From Pyrinomonadaceae bacterium (lineage in GTDB: Bacteria > Acidobacteriota > Blastocatellia > Pyrinomonadales > Pyrinomonadaceae), in assembly GCA_019694395.1 (NCBI GenBank), contig JAIBCC010000007.1, forward strand, positions 1 to 64,000: DNA of 64,000 nt, in the 5' to 3' direction. The translations under genes and the position numbers were made by a program. The notes beneath the pieces were generated by a model. It did no database searches, was not told the origin of the DNA, and saw only the letters and a list, made by a program, of their open reading frames with translations. Below, piece after piece: positions 52,436 to 61,293 of this stretch (the stretch's first letter is position 1; the number at the start of each line of letters is the position of its first letter).

Positions 52436-53440
52436 TTAAGAATTTAACACAGACTGGATTTCTTTGGCATATTTCGCGCTTTCGGTATCAGCCGTTAAAA
52501 ATTCGATTTGATTTGGTGAACCAATACCCAGGTTAAGTTCAACCGCACGAGCTATTTGCGCCTGATCAAAAATCTTTCCCGCACTCACTTCATCCGTTGT
52601 GCCAAAATACCTCAAAATTGCGACTCCAACGGCATCAATTGCAATTCGGTCTGTTCCCGCCAAAATCACACTTGAATTAACCTGTTTGCCCGAATCCGGT
52701 CCTCCGGTGGTAAAAGCATCAATTCCATCCAAGACTATCAAATCCGGTTTATACGCAGTATTTATTTCGGCGATCATAGTTCTTTGATTTGGGGATCCGT
52801 GCAGCTCGCTCATAAAATTATAATTATTTTCGGGAACCCGTTTGGCAGCAATACCAACTGAATTTTTAAGCGAAAGCGTAAAATGTCCGCCGTAACGATG
52901 TGTTTTCAAACAACAGGTTTGAATGACAGCGCCGGCATTTTTTAATAGTTTCGGGATGTAAAAACCCTGTTTCCAATGACTCCCCTCAAAGTTTATAAAA
53001 TCCCAATCATCTTTACCAAGTTCATCAAAAACAATCGTTTTAACTCCGGAATCCTTCGCTAACGCAAATATTTTCTTGTTTTCAAAAACGTCATTTGTAT
53101 TTCCCATTCCACTTCGGTCGCCAATTGTTAAATTACCCGAACCCATTTCGCTCAGCTTGCTGATCAAAGTTTTCAAAGTATCAAGATGTGTTGAACCCGG
53201 AGTTTCGTCTGAACTGTTAAAATTCGGTTTGATAAAAAGGTCTTTTTTCTTAAAATCAGGAAACCTTAATAAATCAATTGCCTGTGAAATTCCCTTGACC
53301 CGGTCATTGGTTTTAACTAATGCAATTTGGGTTTTGGTATTGCTTAGAGTTTGTATTTTTTGACAAGCGGCAATAAGAGGTGAAGCCAAAGCTATCCCGC
53401 TAACGCCGATAAATTGCTTAAAAAGTTCACGCCGATTCAT
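52436..53440 (-). CDS. DUF362 domain protein with Tat/lipoprotein-type signal
   Basis: A 334-aa exported protein. MNRRELFKQFIGVSGIALAS has a twin-arginine and ends near AAC, which could be a Tat signal or a lipobox. DUF362 follows: KKDLFIKPNFNSSDETPGST, VIQTCCLKTHRYGGHFTLSL and LIVLDGIDAFTTGGPDSGK. The family is of unknown function and is sometimes found with ferredoxin domains, which are absent here. GGGAGG precedes the start. It lies between the MocR gene and the flavin-binding gene. Confidence 0.85.
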   Translation of the reverse strand: MNRRELFKQFIGVSGIALASPLIAACQKIQTLSNTKTQIALVKTNDRVKGISQAIDLLRFPDFKKKDLFIKPNFNSSDETPGSTHLDTLKTLISKLSEMGSGNLTIGDRSGMGNTNDVFENKKIFALAKDSGVKTIVFDELGKDDWDFINFEGSHWKQGFYIPKLLKNAGAVIQTCCLKTHRYGGHFTLSLKNSVGIAAKRVPENNYNFMSELHGSPNQRTMIAEINTAYKPDLIVLDGIDAFTTGGPDSGKQVNSSVILAGTDRIAIDAVGVAILRYFGTTDEVSAGKIFDQAQIARAVELNLGIGSPNQIEFLTADTESAKYAKEIQSVLNS

Positions 53441-53597
53441 AGAAAACCTCCCGTTTTTTTCTTATTTTAACCGAATATGATTCTTAAAGGTTACAAATTT
53501 TGACGTTTTATTACGCGCTTTTCTTCCAAAGAATTTGAGTAAAACCAATTCATATTGCAAAATGGTTTGTATTTTTTGCAGTTTTTACGAAAAAAGG

Positions 53598-53608
53598 AGA
53601 GCCAATTT
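53598..53608. promoter_or_regulatory. Third copy of AGAGCCAATTT, over the MocR start site
   Basis: The motif overlaps the Shine-Dalgarno (AAAGGAGA) and reaches the TTG start of the MocR gene. Bound protein here would block its own translation start or transcript elongation, which is a simple means of autorepression. Confidence 0.55.
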
Positions 53609-55095
53609 TGCCTAAGAATTTTAATCTGGAACTTTTTTTAGCTGTTTCACTTACTAAAAAAACTAAAGTTTCACTTTTTCAACAAATTTACGAAAATTTG
53701 CGTCAGGCAATTTTGTCTAATCGCTTGCAGTTTGGATTTCGCCTTCCTTCAACCAGATCGTTAGCAAAAGAAATAAATGTTTCACGAAACACTGTGATGG
53801 GGGTTTACGATCAACTAATTGCTGAAGGATACTTGGAAGGTAAAACCGGAGCCGGAACATTCGTAGCCAAAGATTTTCCCACCGAAATTAGAAATACAAA
53901 AAAAATTGAAACGCTTAGTAATTCAAAAACCACCCGCACGGTTTCCAAACGGAGTCAAATCTTTTCAAAAATTTCTTCCGGCTTTGCCCCAGTTGTCAAA
54001 AAACCAAGAGCATTTCAAACAGGTTTTTCTGCATTGGATGAATTCCCCATTGAAATTTGGACTCGAATTGCCTCACGAAAATTGAGAAATATCCCGCGAA
54101 GTCATTTGGATTATTGTGCAACTCAAGGCTATTTACCATTGCGTGAAGAAATTTCCAAATACCTCGCCTCGGCTCGGGGAGTGCATTGCCAAACTGATCA
54201 GGTCATAATTGTGGCAGGTTCACAGCAGGGGCTTGATCTAATTTCCCGGGTTTTACTGGATGTTGATGATTTGGTTTGGATGGAAGATCCAAGTTACATC
54301 GGAGCAAAAGCTGCTTTTCTAGGTGCCGGGGCAAAATTGATTCACGTTCCACTTGATTTCGAAGGATTAAATGTCAAAAAAGGAAATGAGCTTTCTCCAA
54401 ACGCCCGGCTCGCCTATGTAACCCCATCGCACCAATTTCCATTAGGTTTAGTAATGAGTCTTTCCCGCCGTTTGGAATTGTTGGAATGGGCGAATAAAAA
54501 TTCTGCCTGGATCGTTGAGGATGATTATGACAGCGAATTTCGTTATGAAGGCAAACCTTTGATGGCTTTGCAGGGTTTGGACAATAATCAAAGAGTAATT
54601 TACAGCGGAACTTTCAGCAAGGTGCTATTTCCTTCATTACGTTTAGGTTATCTTATTGTTCCAATAGATTTGGTTGATATTTTTACTAAAACGCTTTCTT
54701 TTATTTCAAATCACGCTCCAATTCTTGAACAAATTGTGCTGACAGAATTTATTCGTGAGGGACATTTTGGAAGACACATCCGACGAATGCGAAACTTTTA
54801 TGCGGAAAGGCAAAAAGTTTTAATTGAGGCAATAAAAAATGATTTAAGTAAATATTTGAAAGTTGAAAAAGATGCCGCAGGAATGCACTTGGTAGGTTGG
54901 CTAAAAAACGGACTTGATGATCAGGTAATTGCCGAAAAGGCATTAGAATTCGGCGTTTATACACCGCCTCTTTCATTTTATTGCGTCAAAAATAAATTAC
55001 CTGCCGGTTTACTTTTGGGCTACACCGGAATCAGTCCAACCGAGATTCTTGGAGGAGTCCGACGGTTAAGAAAAATGTTTGAAACAATTGCCTAA
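53608..55095 (+). CDS. MocR-type PLP-dependent regulator
   Basis: A 495-aa GntR-family regulator fused to a class-I aminotransferase fold. The N-terminal winged helix (about 15-85) includes LRQAILSNRLQFGFRLPSTR and NTVMGVYDQLIAEGYLEG. A linker follows, then the PLP domain from LDEFPIEIWTRIAS. WIVEDDYDSEFRYEGKPLMA and the SGTFSKVLFPSLRLGY lysine (about 337) bind PLP. TTG is the start, supported by AAAGGAGA seven bases upstream. The pair with a PNPOx-like gene suggests control of vitamin B6 or flavin-linked metabolism, as in PdxR, but this is inferred. Confidence 0.9.
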   Translation: MPKNFNLELFLAVSLTKKTKVSLFQQIYENLRQAILSNRLQFGFRLPSTRSLAKEINVSRNTVMGVYDQLIAEGYLEGKTGAGTFVAKDFPTEIRNTKKIETLSNSKTTRTVSKRSQIFSKISSGFAPVVKKPRAFQTGFSALDEFPIEIWTRIASRKLRNIPRSHLDYCATQGYLPLREEISKYLASARGVHCQTDQVIIVAGSQQGLDLISRVLLDVDDLVWMEDPSYIGAKAAFLGAGAKLIHVPLDFEGLNVKKGNELSPNARLAYVTPSHQFPLGLVMSLSRRLELLEWANKNSAWIVEDDYDSEFRYEGKPLMALQGLDNNQRVIYSGTFSKVLFPSLRLGYLIVPIDLVDIFTKTLSFISNHAPILEQIVLTEFIREGHFGRHIRRMRNFYAERQKVLIEAIKNDLSKYLKVEKDAAGMHLVGWLKNGLDDQVIAEKALEFGVYTPPLSFYCVKNKLPAGLLLGYTGISPTEILGGVRRLRKMFETIA

Positions 55096-56522
55096 ACCTC
55101 TCTGGTTTCAATAAATTCGATCAATTCGGACAAATCAAAATCATACACCGGAACTGCAAATTGTGATTTCAAATCCTCAAATTTCATCCCATCAAGTAAA
55201 ATCGGCTCATCCGATTTGATCGTGTGTTTTGGAATGATTACAAAATCCCCTTCGATTTGATTTTTGATTGCTAAATAATCTTGTCCGGTTAAAAGTCCGG
55301 CAACTGAAACATCTCCGCCAAAATAGGTGTTTGGAACAGGTAAAACTCGTAATTTTGAAGTAATCGCTTCATTTAACTTTTCAATTTGTTCCCGCAAAAT
55401 TGGCGCAAACATTTCGCCGGTTAAAATGGTTCCATTGAGGGATTTTTGATCTTTGATCTTTGATCTTTGATTTTGTTTTGGTTTTATTGCTAATTTATGA
55501 GTTCTAACATCATTGAACGAATGACTTGAGACTTGAGACTTGAGACTTGAGACCTGTTTTATAAATTTCCCAAAAGTATTCAAAAATGAGCGAATCATTC
55601 CAACGCCGTCTTCGATTTGGGGATAGTTGCCGTAATGGCGGCGCGAAGGAATCGGCAAACCGGCTTTGAGATAAATTTCATCGCCCAAAAAGGCAAAAGT
55701 TACGCCAAGTTTCTGCCGGAATTCTTTTTGTAGTTTTTCGACTTCTTTGATCGTTTTTTGACAAAATTCTGGCGTTACTTTGGTCAACCTTTTGTCAGTG
55801 TTATAACGGGTCAAAGCGACCGGGACAATAGCGGTTGAAACAATTTTTGGATAATGCGCCGCCAGTTCACGCAATGTTTTTTCTAGTATTTTGCCATCGT
55901 TAATAGTCGGACATAAAACTACCTGAGCATGAACTTCGATGTCATTTTCGAGTAAAGTTTTTATTTTATCCGAAATATCCGCCCGCTTTTCATCAATACC
56001 CAACAAATAAGCACGGGTTTTCAAATCGGTTGCATGAACGGAAACGTATTGCGGGGAAAGACGCTGCTCAATAATCCGCTTCATTTCATCGTCAGTAATT
56101 GAGGTCAATGTGGTGTAATTTCCGTATAAAAATGACAACCGAATGTCTTCATCACGAACAAAGAGCGAAGGACGGGCAGCTTCAGGATTGCCTTTGCAAA
56201 AACAAAAAAGACATTCGTTGGCGCATTGACGCGGAACAATTTGCTCAAACATCAAGCCAAAATCCTCTCCTTCCTCCCGTTCAATTTCCAGTTCCCAGGA
56301 CTCTCCGTTTGATTTTTTTACAAATAGAGTAAGTTCAGTCTCGCCAGCGGTTTGAAACCGAAAGTCTAAATAATCACGGACCATACGTCCATTTACACGA
56401 ACAATTCTGTCGTTCGGCTCAAGTTCTAATTCCTCGGCTAAACTTTGCGGATAAACTTCTGTTATTAGCACCCCGGGACGGCGAAGTTGTGTAATTGCCG
56501 GAGTTACTGCAAATTCATACAT
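55092..56522 (-). CDS. DUF512 family radical-SAM-like protein with PDZ domain
   Basis: A 476-aa protein with an N-terminal PDZ-like region (about 15-80, PGVLITEVYPQSLAEELELE). The Cys cluster CANECLFCFC (Cys100, 104, 107, 109) resembles a radical SAM 4Fe-4S site, and a DUF512 C-terminal part follows with TGEMFAPILREQ and PNTYFGGDVSVAGLLTG. Residues about 321-362 (KQVSSLKSQVSS through IKDQKSLN) are foreign: they translate two heptamer arrays and the DNA between. The frame stays open. It overlaps the MocR gene end to end by four bases (convergent). Confidence 0.85.
   Translation of the reverse strand: MYEFAVTPAITQLRRPGVLITEVYPQSLAEELELEPNDRIVRVNGRMVRDYLDFRFQTAGETELTLFVKKSNGESWELEIEREEGEDFGLMFEQIVPRQCANECLFCFCKGNPEAARPSLFVRDEDIRLSFLYGNYTTLTSITDDEMKRIIEQRLSPQYVSVHATDLKTRAYLLGIDEKRADISDKIKTLLENDIEVHAQVVLCPTINDGKILEKTLRELAAHYPKIVSTAIVPVALTRYNTDKRLTKVTPEFCQKTIKEVEKLQKEFRQKLGVTFAFLGDEIYLKAGLPIPSRRHYGNYPQIEDGVGMIRSFLNTFGKFIKQVSSLKSQVSSHSFNDVRTHKLAIKPKQNQRSKIKDQKSLNGTILTGEMFAPILREQIEKLNEAITSKLRVLPVPNTYFGGDVSVAGLLTGQDYLAIKNQIEGDFVIIPKHTIKSDEPILLDGMKFEDLKSQFAVPVYDFDLSELIEFIETREV
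55444..55471. repeat. Heptamer array (CTTTGAT) inside the DUF512 gene
   Basis: TTTTGAT followed by three exact CTTTGAT units in 7-bp register, in the coding region. Confidence 0.85.
55523..55557. repeat. Heptamer array (GACTTGA) inside the DUF512 gene
   Basis: Four exact GACTTGA units and one degenerate unit (GACCTGT), 51 bp from the CTTTGAT array. The insertion of about 126 bp is a multiple of three. Confidence 0.85.
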
Positions 56523-56626
56523 TTTTTTAAATCATTGACAAACTTGTATTAAGTTCCTTATTCTAAATTAGGGTGTTAGTATATATTTTTAATCACCCAA
56601 CAAGGTTTAACATTCGGAGATACCCT

Positions 56627-57046
56627 ATGTTTGATAAAATCCAACCCTCAAACCAAGAATCTCCCCCGAAAAAAGTTTTGGTCGCTGAAGACAATAATTC
56701 TGTCAGACGATTCATTGAGATTATTTTACAACGGGCAGGCTATGAAGTCCTAACAACTCCTGATGGTTTAGAAGCTATGAAAGCTGCCACAGAGAATACT
56801 TTCGATGCTGTAGTTGCTGATGCGTTAATGCCAAATTTGACGGGATTTGATCTCTTTAGAATTCTCCGGCAAAATCCGGTTTATCGAAATGTTCCGATGA
56901 TACTTTTGAGCGGTTTTGAACAAAAAGGGGAACTACAATTAGCTGATGCGTATCTCCTTAAGGAAAATAACATGAAGGAGAACTTAATCAAATCTCTGTC
57001 AACCTTGATTTCCAGATCGGAACTTCAGGAAAATCAGCCGTGCTAA
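56627..57046 (+). CDS. Single-domain response regulator (receiver)
   Basis: A 139-aa CheY-like receiver. The ATG at 56627 is chosen over 56573 because GGAGA lies seven bases upstream. Acidic pocket residues are Glu21 and Asp22 (LVAEDNN), the phospho-acceptor Asp65 is in ADALMPN, and LLSGFE supplies the Ser switch. The last conserved lysine seems to be in YLLKEN, without the usual KP. There is no output domain, so it should relay phosphate to a partner. Its end overlaps the convergent VanZ-like gene by 48 bp. Confidence 0.85.
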   Translation: MFDKIQPSNQESPPKKVLVAEDNNSVRRFIEIILQRAGYEVLTTPDGLEAMKAATENTFDAVVADALMPNLTGFDLFRILRQNPVYRNVPMILLSGFEQKGELQLADAYLLKENNMKENLIKSLSTLISRSELQENQPC

Positions 57047-57391
57047 CTCTCCAAAAATAAAAATCCCTAAAAAATCCGAAATCAAATCAGTCCAATCAAA
57101 AGTCCGCCCACGGACAAAAAGTTGAGAGAACTCTTCAATTGTCACAACTCCTGCAACAATCAAATTTCCAATCAATATTCCCCAAACTTTATAACAATTA
57201 AAAGACAAATTAAGTAAAAAGGAAAACATTCCCATCAGAAAAAAATGTCCTAATTTATCTCCGTAAGGAATATTACCGATAAAATTGAGCAAGTATTGGG
57301 TGCTTTTTCTGTCTGCCACAAAAATAATTCCCGCAAGTATGAGGACATAACAAACGGTTAAGATCTTCACGCCTGCGGAAATTGATTTCAT
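56999..57391 (-). CDS. VanZ-like membrane protein
   Basis: A 130-aa protein with four hydrophobic helices. GDKLGHFFLMGMFSFLLNLS and VTIEEFSQLFVRGRTFDWTD (with DLISDFLGI) are the signature of VanZ-like proteins. VanZ gives low-level teicoplanin resistance in enterococci, but most homologues have no assigned role in envelope biology. It overlaps the receiver gene tail-to-tail and starts 9 bp before the stop of the alanine dehydrogenase gene, so it may be translated from that transcript. Confidence 0.85.
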   Translation of the reverse strand: MKSISAGVKILTVCYVLILAGIIFVADRKSTQYLLNFIGNIPYGDKLGHFFLMGMFSFLLNLSFNCYKVWGILIGNLIVAGVVTIEEFSQLFVRGRTFDWTDLISDFLGIFIFGELARLIFLKFRSGNQG

Positions 57392-57400
57392 ATTATTTTC

Positions 57401-58507
57401 TTATATTTCAAACGGTGTATAGGTCAAACCCTGAGAAGTTGCAACGGCTTCGTAGGTCAATTTTCCTTGATAGGTATTAACACCTTCTTTCAATCCGGCA
57501 TCATCCGAAACTGCTTTTTCAAATCCTTTGTTAGCCAAAGCCAAAGCATATGGCAAGGTGGCATTTGTTAGGGCAAAAGTTGAAGTTCTGGGCACGGCTC
57601 CCGGCATATTTGCAACACAATAATGAAGCACACCTTCTTCATAAAAAGTTGGATTTGAATGAGTTGTAGCGTGTGTTGTTTCAAAACAACCGCCCTGATC
57701 AACTGCTACATCAACTAAAACCGAACCGTTGGGCACGTCTTTTAACATATCACGGGTAACAAGTTTTGGAGCTGCTGCACCTGGGATCAAAACACCGCCA
57801 ATAACTAAATCTGCGTGTGAAACTGCTTCGTGAATGGCATAACGTGATGAAGCAAGTGTTTGAACTTTTGAAAGGAAAATATCGTCCAATTGACGCAATC
57901 TGTCTAAATTGATGTCAATTATGGTAACTTTTGCGCCAAGTCCAACTGCCATTTTTGCTGCCTCGGTTCCAACTACACCTCCGCCGATAATGACGACATT
58001 GGCTGCCGGAACTCCCGGAACGCCCCCTAGCAAAATTCCTTTGCCCCCGTTCATTTTTTCCAAATAGGTGGCACCGACTTGAACCGACATTCTTCCGGCA
58101 ACCTCTGACATCGGAGTCAAAAGCGGTAATTTGCCTTGTTTATCAACAATCGTTTCGTATGCAACACCGGTTACTTTTCTTTCCAAAAGTTGTTTGGTCA
58201 ATTCAAATTCAGGAGCCAAATGTAAATATGTGAAAAGTAATTGATTTTCACGCATTCGCGGGTATTCGGGAGCAATCGGTTCTTTGACTTTGACGATCAT
58301 ATCGCCAACTCCCCAAATGTCATCGGCTGTTTCTAAAATTTCACCACCGGCTTTGACATATTGTTCGTCTGAAAAGCCTGATCCTTCACCGGCTGATTTT
58401 TGCACATAAACCGTATGTCCGGCGGTAACTAAGGAGTGAACCCCTGCGGGAGTCAAACCAACTCGATATTCATTATCTTTAATCTCTTTTGGTAATCCAA
58501 TTTTCAT
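57401..58507 (-). CDS. ald: Alanine dehydrogenase
   Basis: A 368-aa NAD-linked enzyme that interconverts L-alanine and pyruvate plus ammonia. [20 protein letters not shown] is the standard N-terminus, AEPEFP-like [20 protein letters not shown] lies at the active site, and the NAD fold carries [20 protein letters not shown]. The C-terminus [20 protein letters not shown] is conserved. Full length for the hexameric class. It links amino-acid catabolism with the pyruvate pool; a terminator separates it from the upstream channel gene. Confidence 0.95.
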   Translation of the reverse strand: MKIGLPKEIKDNEYRVGLTPAGVHSLVTAGHTVYVQKSAGEGSGFSDEQYVKAGGEILETADDIWGVGDMIVKVKEPIAPEYPRMRENQLLFTYLHLAPEFELTKQLLERKVTGVAYETIVDKQGKLPLLTPMSEVAGRMSVQVGATYLEKMNGGKGILLGGVPGVPAANVVIIGGGVVGTEAAKMAVGLGAKVTIIDINLDRLRQLDDIFLSKVQTLASSRYAIHEAVSHADLVIGGVLIPGAAAPKLVTRDMLKDVPNGSVLVDVAVDQGGCFETTHATTHSNPTFYEEGVLHYCVANMPGAVPRTSTFALTNATLPYALALANKGFEKAVSDDAGLKEGVNTYQGKLTYEAVATSQGLTYTPFEI

Positions 58508-58592
58508 TTGTAAAAAAATTCTCCAATATTATTTCATCATAAGAACTGCTTATTACTTTTGATTTTACGATTTTTTTTTCAAATAGAAAAAT

Positions 58593-58626
58593 CGAGGGTA
58601 AATTTTTCTCCAAAATTCACCCTCAA
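58593..58626 (-). terminator. Terminator after the channel gene
   Basis: On the minus strand, GAGGGTGAATTTT pairs with AAATTTACCCTC around a short loop and is followed by TTTTT. It lies 36 bp past the channel stop and before ald. Confidence 0.85.
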
Positions 58627-58661
58627 TATTCTTAAAAATTACTTATTTTACCTTTTTGATT

Positions 58662-60767
58662 TTAAGATTCAGCTAAAACGATAATTTTATCATCGGGAGA
58701 AAAAGTAATATTTGAGGATTTTGGCGGATTGACCCTCACCCCATAAGCCTTTTCAGCACTATTTGCATCTGCTACGATTCGATAACCTATTGCGGTTTCA
58801 TTTCGACGTTTTGCAGCCTCCAAAATTGTGTAAAAATTGACTGCGTTTGCAGTCGAAACAAAATCAGTTACAGGTTTTAAATAAATTTCTGCACCGTCTG
58901 CGTCAAATAAATCATCAAAAACCTTGCCCAACTCTTTATTTTCAGCCACCTGGGTTAACAATAATCCGGCTAATTCATCGCTGACGATAAAATCATCTGC
59001 TTTGGCAACTTCGGCTAATGCACGATTTTTAACATCCAACATTTCCGACACAACACTATAAGCTTCGCCTTTTTTAGACTCAATATCACGTAAATGGAGT
59101 AAAGTCATCAAAGTTTTTGAATCAGCCTCCTGAATCTCCATATCATCTCCGTAACACAATAAAATAATATGTTGATATGAAGTTAAATCCATTGCGTCAA
59201 GTAATTTACGGTCAGTCGTATCACCATTTTGAAACTTAACTGTCAGATTTTTTAATTCCGAAGAAATCTGTTCTACAACTTCTTTAGTTTCTTCAAGCTC
59301 CGAAACAACAGTTAATTCCGAACCCGTCGCAACATAATTATCCATTTCACGAATAATTGTTTCCCCTTTATGATTCCAGCCAAGAATCAGATTTCGTTCT
59401 TTTTCAGCTTTAGCCCTTTTTGTCAAAACAATTGAAAATTCATCAAAACTTGGATTGCCATTCAAACGAATTTTGTCATCATCCGAAGCTATACAAACTA
59501 TTGAATCCCCGGAATTTATTTTTGTGTCCATGGCAGGATTAAGTTTGGTCACCCCATTTGAACGAATTCCGATCAAACAGGAATCATCGAACTTTGAAAT
59601 AGATTCGCCAAAAGTTTTTCCTACGACACCGGATTCATTTTTGAAATAAATTTCGTCCCCGCCAAAATCGAGTAATTCTTTATAAACAACACTTAAACCG
59701 GTTTGACGCGATGTTTGAACCGTAATTCTCGAAACCAATTCGCTGGGTAAAACGATTTCAACCTCATCTCTGCCCACCATTTTAGCCACATCAATATTTT
59801 TTGCATCACGCAATTCAGCAACAATATGATAGGGTTCTGGACGGCGATTGGGATTATTGGTGATTGCTAAAATCATTTTAATGACCTGGGAATCAGGATC
59901 GGAAAATTCTTCCGGCGACAAAATGATAATGGATTTGGTTGAATGCGGATTGACAATTTCGAGGTCATCTAAATCGATCGGACTTCCCGACCGACACACA
60001 ACTTTTGTTTTTCCCGTGTCCTCAATTTTGCCTCGAATTTCGTCCTCCATTTCGATTTTGTCTTTGTCAGCTAAAATAACTACCCGAGGCTTTTGGGCGT
60101 TTGCATTAGCAACACAAAGTTCCGAAATCACCCGAAAAATACGCGGTGACCAGCCCAAAATCAATGTATGATTTTCCTCGCAAACAAATGATTTTCCTTT
60201 GCGAAGCTCCTCTAATTTTCCTTCTAAACCGCTGGTCAAAATACCTATCAAACTGCTTAAAATAAAAATTCCGCCAAAGGTTACAAATAATCCCCAAATC
60301 CGAAAAGCCCAGCCGTTTCCATTATCATCAGCCGGATCACCGGCAACCGTTCCCGCATCCATCGAACGCATTAATGACTGCCAAAATCCTTCGATAAAAC
60401 TAAAACCTTTCTTTTCATCAGGTTTAGGTTCTGTTTTTTCCTCGGTTTTAGGTTGTTCTTTTTCATCTTTATTCAAAGATTTTGTTTTATCATCAACTGT
60501 TTCATATTTCTTATCAGAAACTTTTTCGTCAGATTTAATCGACTCTTTATCAGTTGATGACTCATCTTTTTTGACTTCTTCCACTTTGGCTGTATCCTCG
60601 GATTCACCACCCGCAGGTTGCCATTTCATAACAACCAAAACACTCGTTGCCAATAAAACCATTGCCAAAGTAATCACTGCCAACCAGCCGATCAAGCTGG
60701 CAGTTCCGCCCGATAGACTATTATCAAAGTGATAACGTAACCGTTGTCCTAACGTAATTTTTCGCAT
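58662..60767 (-). CDS. CASTOR/POLLUX-type ion channel
   Basis: A 701-aa membrane protein like the plant nuclear-envelope cation channels CASTOR/POLLUX and their bacterial relatives. One helix near residues 22-46 is followed by an extracytoplasmic loop of about 65 residues, almost all Lys, Glu, Asp and Ser (55-120). The pore region SFIEGFWQSLMRSMDAGTVA and the second helix IWGLFVTFGGIFILSSLIGI come next. Two RCK-like ligand-binding halves follow (NHTLILGWSPRIFRVISELC and RNLILGWNHKGETIIREM). The highly charged loop is unlike the usual short pore loop. The ion is probably potassium or another cation. Confidence 0.85.
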   Translation of the reverse strand: MRKITLGQRLRYHFDNSLSGGTASLIGWLAVITLAMVLLATSVLVVMKWQPAGGESEDTAKVEEVKKDESSTDKESIKSDEKVSDKKYETVDDKTKSLNKDEKEQPKTEEKTEPKPDEKKGFSFIEGFWQSLMRSMDAGTVAGDPADDNGNGWAFRIWGLFVTFGGIFILSSLIGILTSGLEGKLEELRKGKSFVCEENHTLILGWSPRIFRVISELCVANANAQKPRVVILADKDKIEMEDEIRGKIEDTGKTKVVCRSGSPIDLDDLEIVNPHSTKSIIILSPEEFSDPDSQVIKMILAITNNPNRRPEPYHIVAELRDAKNIDVAKMVGRDEVEIVLPSELVSRITVQTSRQTGLSVVYKELLDFGGDEIYFKNESGVVGKTFGESISKFDDSCLIGIRSNGVTKLNPAMDTKINSGDSIVCIASDDDKIRLNGNPSFDEFSIVLTKRAKAEKERNLILGWNHKGETIIREMDNYVATGSELTVVSELEETKEVVEQISSELKNLTVKFQNGDTTDRKLLDAMDLTSYQHIILLCYGDDMEIQEADSKTLMTLLHLRDIESKKGEAYSVVSEMLDVKNRALAEVAKADDFIVSDELAGLLLTQVAENKELGKVFDDLFDADGAEIYLKPVTDFVSTANAVNFYTILEAAKRRNETAIGYRIVADANSAEKAYGVRVNPPKSSNITFSPDDKIIVLAES

Positions 60768-60876
60768 AATTTTTGTTATTTTTTGATTTTGGACAACAGA
60801 GTAGCAGAAAACTTAAAAAGGTTAAATTGTGTGAAGATGTATTTTGTTTTTGGAGAAACTTTGTTAGATTAAATTT

Positions 60877-61293
60877 ATGCCAAATACTGCAATTTTATTC
60901 GGACGTTTACTGATCGTTTTGGGAATTATCGGATACGGTTATGGAATTTATTCAGGAAATGCCAGCCCGACAGCTTTGATTCCTGCAATTTTTGGATTGA
61001 TTTTGATGATTCTCGGACATCTTTCGAATGCAAAGGAAAATCTCCGCAAACATTTAATGCACGTTGCTGTTTTAGTGGGTCTTGTCGGTTTTATAATTCC
61101 CCTTTGGAGACTAATTTCCAAAGTTGTCATTAATTCCGTCAGCGACATTAACGGAAGTTCTGGTATGGGAGCTTTCGGCGGAAGTTTTAACTTTGCAACC
61201 TTTATGCTGTTGGCAATGGCTTTGCTTTGTTTAGCTTTTGTAGTTTTGTGCGTCAAATCATTTATTGATGCACGGAGAGCAGGCTCAATTTAA
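60877..61293 (+). CDS. Four-helix membrane protein
   Basis: A 138-aa protein with four hydrophobic segments: RLLIVLGIIGYGYGIYSG, LIPAIFGLILMILGHLS, VAVLVGLVGFIIPLWRLI and ATFMLLAMALLCLAFVVLCV. The loop between the last two holds a Ser/Gly-rich stretch. It has no recognised family. It is divergent from the channel gene and its end overlaps the convergent histidine kinase gene by four bases. Confidence 0.7.
   Translation: MPNTAILFGRLLIVLGIIGYGYGIYSGNASPTALIPAIFGLILMILGHLSNAKENLRKHLMHVAVLVGLVGFIIPLWRLISKVVINSVSDINGSSGMGAFGGSFNFATFMLLAMALLCLAFVVLCVKSFIDARRAGSI

Noticed and set aside
60199-60732. Plus-strand ORF of 177 codons opposite the channel gene
   Set aside because: It is a serine-rich antisense reading of the Lys/Glu-rich loop; the minus-strand gene explains the sequence.
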